Shown: piece by piece, positions 48,310 to 59,500 of the stretch | Numbering within the stretch: position 1 is the first letter of the stretch | Layout: each line of letters begins with the position of its first letter | Made by a program: the position numbers and the translations under genes | Origin: Styela clava | Lineage: Eukaryota > Chordata > Ascidiacea > Stolidobranchia > Styelidae | NCBI RefSeq assembly: GCF_964204865.1 | Contig: NC_135250.1 | Span: forward strand, 28,387,395-28,451,394 | DNA length: 64,000 nucleotides | Direction of reading: 5' to 3' | Notes under the pieces: model-generated | What the model was told of the DNA's origin: nothing | Seen by the model: only the letters and a program-made list of their open reading frames with translations | Database searches by the model: none

Positions 48310-49815
48310 GATAAATATTGTTTTAAACTGTCTCGACATCAACGTATAAACTGATCTATATATAGCAGTGTTGGGAATTTCAGGGAAAACATTTAACAGT
48401 TAACCGGCTAAAATTAACCAGTTGACCTGTTAACCGCAGCGTAACGTTTGACATAATAATTTATAATTTTAGCGTGTTACGCCACAATGGTTACAGAGCA
48501 ATTTGGTGCGATCTTATCTCCGCGTCGCTCTAAATTAAAATATTACAATTAGAAAATATATTTTAAAGCAAGAAAAATTGTTACAAATCGAAACTTATAT
48601 TGAATGCTATATTTAAAATTGTTATTTTGGTTTTTTTAAATCATAAATTTTACAAAATAAATAAGCATGATCTATGAATTCTTTCAATAAATTCTGTTGG
48701 GCACCATGTTATATCGAATGGATTGAATAAGTATACGATTGTAGGATTTGTGATTGCTATTATATTCTTTGTCAGATATCAGTGTCGTTCAATTAGATTT
48801 TGACATAAAATTATAATTTATTTTCATTTTCTAAAAAATCATTTATCTCAAATGGTTTACTCTTAGGTTAGCATTTCGTAATTTAAATTTTTTTTATTTA
48901 GATTATTCATATACTGAACACAATTTACATTTTCTCAAAAAATTCTCTATACTTTAGCAATTTTTTTTGATTGTACTGGAATACTATTTTAATCATCAGT
49001 AAAGAAGTCAAATACTCTATTTTAAATTGTGAAACGAATAGAGTCACCAAAATTGCGATATGTTCGATTTTGTTTATAATGGTTTCTTTTAAGATTGCGT
49101 ATTTTGGTTAGGAACTTTTTTCAAACATTGCCACGGACACAAATCAACATATTAATCCCCGCATACATGTCAGTTTAGCTTCTAGGACACCATAGTATTT
49201 AAGCAACCACTGCAGCGCATTGCTCCTTTGTTTATAATCATCACGCTTTCCCTGACTTTTTTCCTAATTGAATATTTTGTTATTCCAACTGTAAAATATT
49301 TCATCTTTAAAAAACAAAAATATTAATATATTAGCGAACTTTTTTTTTCTTTTAGAGATTTAATATTTTGTTTATTGATGAGATGAATTCACAAATATAT
49401 AAAAAATTTAGACGGTGGCAGCAACGGCGTCTAAACTATATGTAGGCATGGAATATTGTTAGTAGGGGTTGCGTATATCATCATTAATAAAGTTTGCCTT
49501 TTAGATTCAATGGCTTGCCATATTTAATATCCCAAGTGGAACATTGACATAAATTTGAATTCATTCATCTTTAAACTGAAGCTCGACCGTAACACAGTTT
49601 CTATGGTGACGAGACATGGGCAAGTGATATTAGGCCGTAAACCTCGTCACCTTGGTATTTATTCTCCCTAAGTAAATACAAGGTTCCATCAACATATACA
49701 TGTTTTGTTTACGAGTACGATGGTAATTACTTTTCGGTTCACTCATGGAATTGTGAGTTTATTGTGAAAAACGAGGTACGACGACGAGATACTAAAGAAT
49801 GTGTGAATCCACAAT
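48310..49815. repeat. Dispersed repeat block X, copy 3
   Basis: The most complete copy beside copy 1 (26735-28500). hAT-like terminus CAGTGTTGGGAATTTC at 48366-48381. Palindrome TTTAGACG...CGTCTAAA near 49408-49436. No gene. Confidence 0.6.
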
Positions 49816-50458
49816 TAATTTTTTCCATTTAAAATTATCTTACGTGGCAGTTAATTTTGAAAGAATAGCTCAAAGTTGACAAATCCCAGAATCGCGAAAA
49901 TTCAAACCAAATCCTTTGTTAACCGGGTAGATTATCGTGTATTTTATGTCAGCAGACATCTCTGAGTTATACACGAAAAACAAAGACAACTTTTTGATCA
50001 ACAAACTAGAAACCCGGCAACCACAAGGAATCAACATAAAATACTGAAACTCAAATAAAAAGACTTCAAAACAAACACAAACAACAACAAAGCAAACAAA
50101 AAGTTCAAATGCAAACATTGGAACACATATAAATGGACAAACCTGGAAACCCCCAGTATCAATTTCTGAATCGGCACAGTAGAGATAGATCTAATCGACC
50201 AATGTATAATGTATTTCTGTAATTTTGATCCTTCAATTTTCAACTAATTACTGATCTTTATTATTTGCTGCCTTATCGTGTTTATCTGAAGACTATGATC
50301 TAACAAAAGCTAATAAATATACTTGATATTTCATGGAAAGAGATTATGTTATTTTTAATCAGATTGGGAAGTCGAAGTTGAATGTACATATTCTCTAATT
50401 CCTCAGCTTTGGCAAGACATATGCAACATTGTTTTTATTAATTATATTCTTCTATAAG

Positions 50459-53213
50459 ATATGGTGTAGGCCAGAAAGGCATGAAAGAAAACAATTAAAT
50501 AAGAATCTCATTTGTTGATCAAAAATCTAACAACAAAGAACTCCCAAGATTTGCAGGGGTGAAACATAACATACTTTCAAACAATTTGTTTTATTCTATA
50601 TATAAACTTCACTTTATATAATCATTTCTTCATGGACAATGAATGATTGTCTGATGCTATAATTTCACTATAGTATGTTTTATCCAATTTGGTTCCAACT
50701 CCCATCTGTTGATTTCCCCACGAGATTATATCGCCACAATGTGTAACAACCAGGGATGACACTTTAAAATAAAAATGAGGCGAATTAGGGTAATATAGTT
50801 ATTGAGATAATTATTTCATAACTTTTAACTGAACAAGACTCCATACAATCTAGCAAGCTATACAAGATGCTAATGAAATGCCTATTTTTCAATATTGCGG
50901 TGAAACGGCGGTCTAATTTATTATTTCTAAAAGCCTTTATAAGTTTCTAACAAATGGACACGTGAACGTCGTATTTGTATTTACATAATATTTACAGATG
51001 TAATGCAAAATATTTATACCGCACATGTATTAAACTAAATAAATATTTTAAAAATGAAAAAAATTGAATTTACCTATAGACATATAATGATTCATTATAT
51101 CATTCGATTGCCTTATCGGCTTTCCTCTTCTCCGGAATAAATATCAATTGACAATTGAGCAACGCAGAGTATTCAGCCTTTTATAAAGCTTATCACAATC
51201 TTACAGTTAAAATGAGAAGTTTTTGAAATTTTTATCATCACTATCGATTATGTTTCTAGTGATCTAAAAAAGTATCTAGAATATTAAAATTATTGTTGAC
51301 CATTATTTTTATCCCTACTTCCTTTTGATTTTTAGATAAAACTTCTCCTTGCTGTGTCAAACAATATTAGCTGTGTTTAAGGTTGGATTACGACAACCAA
51401 AGACTTCTTTAGATGATCGATAAACCTCGAAAATTGTTAGTTTATGTTTGGGAATTTATAAAATTTTCTAAGACTCTATGATTCCCCTATGTGGCTTCAA
51501 CAAATTTGAAAATCTCCTTCGACTCTTGACCCTGACAGCTTAATAGAAATTTAAAGTAAAATGCATATAAAAATGTAGGATAAAATATTTTTTGATTGCA
51601 ATTGCAAAAGAACGTTTTTTTTTTTTTTATATTTTTTTACATTATACAGTTCCTAAGATTTCTATGAGGCCAAAACCTTGGCTTTAATCACGCTAGCACC
51701 GATATTGTGGTTTATTACTCCATTTAGTGGTGTTGTCAAATAAATTTTCTCGGAAAGAAAAATTATGATGGGTGAGACAATTTCTTTTTAATTTTATTTT
51801 TTGGTATAAAGTTAATCTTCTATTATTAAACCTAAACTTTCATTGTTTAAAACTCGACAAATTGCAAAAATAAAATTACATAAGTAAAAAACGATTTTTT
51901 ACACCATCAGCAAAACAACAACAGCAATTTAACAAACTGATTCCATTTCATTTTTGAAAAAGAAAGACGATCATAATCGCTAATAAATCATAACATCGGT
52001 TTTATTTTTTTTTTTTAGAAACTACATTTAACTCAATACATACTGGATATGTTCGATGCTGGATCATCAACCAGTAATACTTTATCTTGGGCATTACTTG
52101 CGCTTGCTCATTTTTAAAAATGCAATTGCTGAAGAAATTTTCGAACCATTGGGAAATGAGAAATATTATTTGGATTGGAATTACTAATAAACCTTATTTC
52201 TTCAATAATATTATAATACTTTTATACCACGAGCTAACGATCCATTACCGATTGATTAAGTAATGTACGGCCAGTGCATAGTGCATCGCGAGGTAGGAAT
52301 AAAGAGTTATTAATATGCGAAGGCATGAATTGAACGAATAATATTAAAAATTACTGGTTTATGAAAACTGAGACTAAATTCATACGTAGAAATGTTTATA
52401 GTTCAAAAATGTTTTTGTTCCTGCACTTTACAACTTTCAAATGTAAAACGTCAGAATTATTTGAAATTTGCATTGTGTTGTTACCAATTGTTTCTAAGTA
52501 TTTTTGTAATTCTCCGGACGTAAAAAGGCAAATATGGATATGTACGGTATAGTATCCTTCATTTCACTGTGTTGTTAAAGATAAACAATGAATGCTGATT
52601 ATGTTGGTTTTCAAAAATTACAATTTCATTGTTATCTTATGATAGGGGAAGATGGAGTACCTAGTATGAATCATCGGGCGGAGATGCATTACACTTGCGC
52701 TTTTGTACAAGAACTAATGAGGCACCGAACATTGGTACCACTGAGTGTTTTCCATGAAACGAACGAAGAGGCAATTTTGTTTGGATATTCTATCACGGTA
52801 GGCTTTGTTAATTTGAATAATCTTGAGTGATAAATTTTTATAATGCGTTTCTCGCTTCTACACTGAGCAAAACGTCTGGAAATAGTTAATATAGTAGAAA
52901 TAGTTTGACGTTAAATGTAATAATAAATAACACTTATTTGTTAATTATTTGTTTAAGCGTCAAATAAATATTTATGATTCTTCAAATTTGTCCAAATCTT
53001 TGGGCGGCGCATTTTGACCCTTTGAAACACTTTGAAAAGGCCTAGGACCACAGTTGGTCAAAATGGAAATATTCATTATCCTAACAGGAATATTGCAAAA
53101 GTTGTAAATAGTTCCTGACTCTAAAAAATCCGTTTCCATATTTTTATATCGGTGGGAATTGCATAGCAACATACGAGCCTCCAAAATTTGATGTCATTTT
53201 TGAGCAACGTTAA
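50459..53213 (+). pseudogene. Pseudogene E: CYP2-like P450 on the plus strand, exons 3, 4, 5, 7, 8 and 9
   Basis: Exon 3 about 50459-50558 (frameshifted), exon 4 51336-51435 (10-bp deletion, stop), exon 5 about 51658-51771 (AKTLALITLAPILWFITPFS then stop), exon 7 52019-52152 (I-helix AGSSTS, 11-bp deletion, donor lost), exon 8 52646-52797 (EDGVPSMNHRAEMHYTCAF, ELMRHRTLVPLSVF; open, 12 nt shorter than usual) and exon 9 52986-53213. Exon 9 lacks about 90 nt, removing PERF and the whole haem loop with its Cys, and its acceptor AG is lost. No exon 1, 2 or 6 was recognised. It is the only P450 locus in the window on the plus strand. Confidence 0.87.
50622..51095 (-). CDS. Possible two-exon small gene with an RCC1-repeat-like protein (53 aa)
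   Basis: It lies in a segment of about 610 bp (50580-51190) inserted in intron 3 of pseudogene E and absent from the sister copy near 45790. Exon 1 is 51095-51074 (MNHYMSI plus one base, then GTAAAT). Exon 2 is 50761-50622, after the acceptor TTTTATTTTAAAG, in matching phase, ending in TGA. Its translation contains SLVVTHCGDIISWGNQQMGV, which resembles one RCC1 repeat (SxVxTxxGxxxSWGxNxxGQ type). A TATAAAAG box (51185-51178) precedes the ATG by about 85 bases, and AATAAA (50595-50590) follows the stop by 27 bases. One repeat cannot make an RCC1 propeller, so it may instead be the terminal exon of a captured gene; exon 1 could be chance. Confidence 0.35.
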
Positions 53214-54404
53214 CTTAACTTTAGAACTTTTGGAAGACTCAATTTATTCCTATATCATAAATTGGGTAACATAGTTTTTTAGCTTATTTTTTCGGTTTAA
53301 TGATGCCAACCGAATTAATTCTAGTTTCATATGTCAAACTATAAATAGTTTTGGCAATGAAGTCAAACAAAACTTACCATATTTCATGACAGACACTTTT
53401 TAAGCAGCCACATTACCTAAAACTTTTAAGTTTTGATTGTGTGATTTTCAAAACTTTCAATTAAATGCAACACTTGTTGCAAACTATTTCCGCGATTCAA
53501 GTCATGCAAAATATGGTTTGAATAATGATTCAGAAATCTACAATATAGGCAATCTCGCTTTGCAGCAAGTAATCTAATTAAAGCTAATCTCACTAATAAG
53601 ATTTTAGGGTGAGAATTACCGATGCCGGTGCATACATGCCGTTGACATACTCATAAGAGCAGTGGGGCTAATTTACTCAAACATACTAACCGAAGCAAGA
53701 AACTCTAGTAGTTTCTAGTAGTTAGTTCGGCGATCCCACCGAAATTCCATAAAAATATTCTTATTCTTCCGTGGTATTGAAGTATATTTAAAATATGCAA
53801 GTTTAAACATTAGAAACAAGTATAATTCTTAACTTATTGTTGAAAATAAGTCAGACATCGATTTTCTTTGTAGATTACTTCTACAAATTGTAGAATTTTC
53901 CAAATGATTCGACCGCGGCGAATTCCCTTGTGTACTTGGATATAATGAAGTGTTCCAAAAAAGCGAAGTTAGGAATTTAACGAAAAGATAGTAATCACTG
54001 GATTAAACTAAAAAAGTGTAATACATTGAGAATCTCACACTCATTTTGAACAATACCTGTATCACAAAAGTCGTTTATCGAAATTACAAAACACAAAAAA
54101 AGAACATGGTATGTGACACCGATTATAACAGTAAAAAACAATGATTATGGTATGATGATTATGTTTCATATACAGTGATAATTAATTAGGAAATTTATTT
54201 AATTTTGTTATTTCATAATTTCTAAATACCAATCTAATATCTTGCTTTCACTTGATATATAAAATAAAATTTGAATATTATTTCCATATATAGTCATCTG
54301 ACAGAAAACATTTGGTAATATCTGTTCAAATTGTTTATACCGTCAGTTTTACCTTTCCTACATTCACAGTTAATACAAGATTCTACGAGAACCTGGGTAG
54401 TTAC
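53214..54404. other. Spacer without a recognised gene
   Basis: Single-copy within this window as far as I can see. No P450 exon, transposon terminus or long open frame was recognised on either strand. Confidence 0.4.
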
Positions 54405-56541
54405 TTTCTAGAGTTTTACTCAAGACCTGAAAAACATTGAACCATCAAACTTATAACTTTCTGAAAGTGCAAAACAGCTCGTTTCTTTTACGCAGTACTA
54501 CCGGAGCCATAAAATAAAACTAAACTAGCCAAATACTCCTGCTTCAGACGTCCATTCCGGTCCAACTTTGTATACCTATTTTTATTCATGTCATACGACC
54601 CCCAAGATTCACCCAATACATCAATAATTATATATCATTGGAAAGGTCTTTTTGAGTACTATACGCTAAATCAGCGGTTCCCAAACCAGGGGTCGCGACC
54701 CCAAAATGGGTCGGAGTGATAAATAGTTAGGGTTGCAAACAGGTCATTAGGGCGGCGGGGTCGTTGAGTTATGGCAGAGGAAGGATGTACAAAACATCTG
54801 AGATTTGACATACCATGTTAAATTTTGCAGTTCGTACCATGGCTTACTGTAAAACAGGCCCATGGGCATCGCTCTATGCTTATGCTATAGAAAATATAGG
54901 TGAATATTGTGACATCACTTTTTGGTTTTAGCTTATTTTACTCAATACAATCTCATATGTCCAATGAGAGAAGCTCCAAAGTTCCATCAAAAATATATTT
55001 ATTTACCTGGGGTCGCACTGGAGACTTGAAAGTTGTTTTTGGAGTCGCCATGAAAAAAACTTGGCAACCCTCTGCACTAGATGTTACTGGAGGACTGTAA
55101 ACTCAAACCCATGTTGATAGGGGTCTCTCGAAACGTCCAAAAATAACAAAAATATTTTCACCTCTCTCATTCTGTCACCTGTTAGACGAGCCATTCTTAT
55201 GTAAATTTCAAATGTATTATATAGTGAACCATCTAGCATATTTCGAATAGATGGTTCATTCATTCATTTATTATTAATAATTATTATTATATTTCAACGT
55301 TATTTAAGATCAAAATTCAGCAATAACTTTTATCTTATTTAAATTTAAAATTGGTCCTCACCAAACTAAGCATTGATTTACGTTTAAATATTGGTTTACT
55401 TCCTCATTGTTCTCAAGTGCCCATAATCTTAATTTTAATTACATTTAGTCACCCATCATATAGTCGTATATCCAATTACATCTAGAACTTTCTTACCTAT
55501 CTTTCGTACGACACAAAAAAATACTAATAGATTCTCAATATTCGTACATTAACTTATTTAAACTGGTAACCCGAAACACAGAACCATTTAGTACCATCAC
55601 AGACACCCTATTTTTTGTGCAAAGAGTCTTAGAATACTGAACTATTTAGCCACAATCACACACAAACATAATTTCAAGTGTACAAGTAATTTAGTAAATG
55701 TATAAGTTTTGTAGAAATAATCAGGACTTTAATTGGTTCCATTTTTATAAGTGTGCTGTACTTCAACGACATAAGCTGCTTGAATATAGTAAAATATTGT
55801 TATAAAATCCAAAGCTAGTTCATTGATGGTGACCAATTCACGAGTTCTTCAATAGTATTTGTACCAATAACCGTTAATGCTCCACCAGGACACCATCTAT
55901 GTTAATTTTCCTTTGTTTTGGCCAAAAGATTAATTATTCTATAGTTTATATTCCACTAAACACTTTTGTAATGATAATCCAAAAAATTATATTGCTATTA
56001 CATTGTTCTCGTATGTAGTTAACGATCCTTTTTTAGTCGCTGCAAAATCTTGAATGCGGCAACTTGTTCAACAACCTGACCTAAAAAACTGAGGATCTGT
56101 TCTCTGAAGTGTTTTCACGTCGAACAGAAACAATTTCAAAATTTAAAATAATGCCAACTTCTTACATATTAGTCTTATCATCCAAGTGAAACGCGCTGTG
56201 TTCAAGGCTACACAAGGCTACGAGTACCTGAGCTATTCCATCTGGAAGAAATATAACTCATTCCGGTTTTGCATTGCTTGTCCATTTTATTGAACCATGA
56301 CATCAATTGCTATGTTTTGATTGCTATTTTAAAGAGTATTTGATTGATTTTAAAAGAGGAAATATGACTTGCACTTAATCACAAACCCAATTAGCCTATA
56401 AATATGCGCACTATATTTCAACTGTTTTTCCAAATTATTATTGTTTTTGAGAAATAAATTCATAACTAGGTCACGTTATTTATATGCTATTTACCCCACA
56501 TATAAAAAGCTGATTTTTTTCATTTATAAACAAAAAACACT
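54405..56541. other. 3' flank of gene G, duplicated from the gene F flank
   Basis: 54405-55200 matches 33430-34200, and 55225-56541 matches 34610-36211 and 16970-18525. Relative to F, about 400 bp is missing near 55215 and about 300 bp near 55448 (the latter removing the half MITE). No exon. Confidence 0.65.
54672..55074. mobile_element. hAT-like element downstream of gene G (sister of 33694-34094)
   Basis: Starts CAGCGGTTCCCAAACCAGGG and ends 'cttggcaaccctctg'. The target copies have each drifted by one base: CGCTAAAT (54664-54671) and CACTAGAT (55075-55082), from CGCTAGAT. Confidence 0.8.
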
Positions 56542-59500
56542 TTATCGTCGTTCAAAAACAACATCGAACTGAGGTGGCTCGTATGTGATAATAGGATTTA
56601 CATCGCCATCGAATGGAGGAAGGGGCTTGACAGGATCTGGCAACACTTGCAACTTTTGTATAATTCCCGTTAGAAATACAAATAGCGTCATCCTTGCAAG
56701 TGGTTCTCCCATACAACGTCGAAGGCCGATCGAAAACGGAATCACGTGATATGATCTGCAGAATTTTCCGTCGCGGTCGAGAAATCTCTCAGGTCGAAAT
56801 TCTCTCGGATTCTCAAAGTATTTGGGGTCGTTATGAACTGCCCAAATGTTTGGAACAATCTGAAATACAGAAACATATTTTCAACGCTCGATGGGTATCG
56901 ATTTTGCTTATCCAGTTCAATTGTGAGAGCGAGCGACTGACTGCAGTGTGATTAACTATTTTTGTCGTTACAAGTTGACGAAAGATTCCAGGCCCGATAA
57001 AAGTGTTTTCAATTGAATTAAACCAGTGGTTCCCAACCTGGGTGTCGCGACCTCCAGGGGGGTCGCGAAGGTCTGACAAAACAGTAGAAAACAATACAAA
57101 ACTTCAGTTAAATATTGGCAATATAACGCGAAGAAGTCTGGAATGGTCTCTCGTCTGCCTCCGAGAGATTTTCACTAGCTGTCGTGAGACCCCAGAATGC
57201 CGCTTATTGCTTGGAAACCAAGCAAGCGGCGCGAGGTGTCAATGGCATGTTAACCATTGTGCCGTCACACGAACTCGTCTGCTATTCCGCGCGTCACAAT
57301 GCGGAAACCACGCGGGCTTCGAAGCAATGGCGGGATTTTGAAACTATGGCCGCTATGGCCAAACCCAAGGCGACTGACTTTTTAGCTGTACAAATCAATG
57401 GCGAGATGTCGTTACCACGCAGCAAATTGAAAACTAAACGCGGCTGACATGGCATGTCGGCTTCAATGGCAGGGCTGTCCTGATGGCAATAAATATGGGT
57501 TGGGTTGAAACATTTTTCTTATGGATACAGTTTTGATAAGTTTGGGGTTAGGTTTCTGGTTTAAGTAGATATAATTCCGCATGATGCACTGAAATCTGGT
57601 ACACGACTTTGTGAATATACCTGTAAAGCGCCATAACCACGACAAGAGCTGCCATCGCTACGTTCGTGGCAGCAGCTGTCATGAAGTGGTAAGAACCTCG
57701 CCTCCTTTTACCGCCTATTTTATTGATAGTATAGAAAGTGAGGCAGGTGTTCGTGGATATTTGTAAACCATCAAAAGGGGTCGCGAGCCAAAAAAGGTTG
57801 GAAACCACTGGATTAAACAATACAGTATAAATATAGGTTTTTGCGCTCCTGTATCTCCGATAATAATTATGCTGTAGAACAAGAGTGGGTCAGGTTGTTG
57901 GACCTGGGGGCCAAAAATTTTGCCCACCTAGACTGGCGGGCCATGTAAGTGTGACGTAAAATTTTATATTTAGGTATAATAACTTCAGTGTTGCAAAAAC
58001 AAAAGTGGAAAGCAATAAGCCTCGTGCAAAAACAAAATTTAATCGTAATCGAACTAATATTTAGCTAAAACAACAAAATTTGGTTTTAGTGTGGTTGTGT
58101 CAGCATCAGGCGGGCGTGATTGATACCCAGCAGGCCGAATTTGGCCCGTAGTTTGCCCATGTTCAGCTCTAGAATATAGATGGCTGATTTAACGTCGTCG
58201 AGAATGGGTTTCTCTAATAATTCCTCTAAAGAAAATTCCCCAAAATGAGCATAACTCAACTTCTGCCTGAGGCGGCGTTTTGCTATAAAATAAATACGTC
58301 TTACTGTATAAACAAACAATGAAGAATAAAGTCTAAAATACATAATTATGTTCTAATATTGGGTTGTTTAGTTTTGTATTTGTTGAGCATTCTAAAAATC
58401 TTAAATAGTCATCAATCCATGGTAAATACGTACCGTTGTATTTATCGGGATAGTGTATCCATTGATATTCGCTTCTTCGTTGTTCCTATGGAATATACTT
58501 AAAGGCGCCAAAATTTTATGTCTAATTAGTTCTTGTATAAAGGCACAGGTGTAAGGCATTTTATCTCTATGATCCATTGAAGGAACACCGTCCTCACCTA
58601 TTAGAAGTAGAAAAAATGGGAATGTTCAAGTTTCACCTATTGAATGATATTGATATTATTTGTACGGAAACCCTCCAAAAGGCGGTAAAGCAGGACGAAT
58701 ATAAATGTTTTACCATTGGAATTTTTTTAACGACAACAACAGCGACAACGGTAATTCAGCAAAACGAATCTTATATACAATTCCTTTTCAGTGAGGTTAT
58801 AGAAATGATATGTATGACAATAGGAATTACATTAGTTTCCTTGTAATTAAAAATTTGTACACCTTGTCTTCAAATTAATATTAAACAACCAAGTACCGCA
58901 TAGCGTCATGTCAAAACCTAATTTTTCCTTGTCAAATTGGTATGTTATGTACTGATGCACAAAGCTTATTTCTGTGTTTTGAGTGCAATCCAAGTCATAA
59001 CCCATAGGTTACGTCTTTTATATTTACTATTGTAGAACACAAAGTAATAAAAAAATAATAATGTAATCCACCGTACACACCCTGGGAGTTGCGCGCCTTT
59101 AGTTTACTGCCCAGTGCACCCGAATGAGTGCGCTTGATAATGCTTCATGAAAACTTCTAATTAAAAAAATAAACGAAAAAGACCAAAGTAATTTTGTTTT
59201 CGGAGTTTCTACAACAAACATCCATTTATAACATCACGACAATTTAACTTCCTCCTGTGTGCTTTAGATCTCTTGTTATTCATGACATAAACTATCGACT
59301 AATATAAAAGCTTAGTTAATCAAAAGACTGTATCACTAAGTAACATTATCAACAATATCAAATTACCCAAGGTTGCGAATACTTCCGCTGCTATTTTTTC
59401 TTGGCATTTCGGGTAGCAGACCAGAGCGAGCAAAGCCCAAGTCAACGTAACGCTGGGTATAACTGATCCAGCATGGATAAGGTCACGAACGTATCTAATG

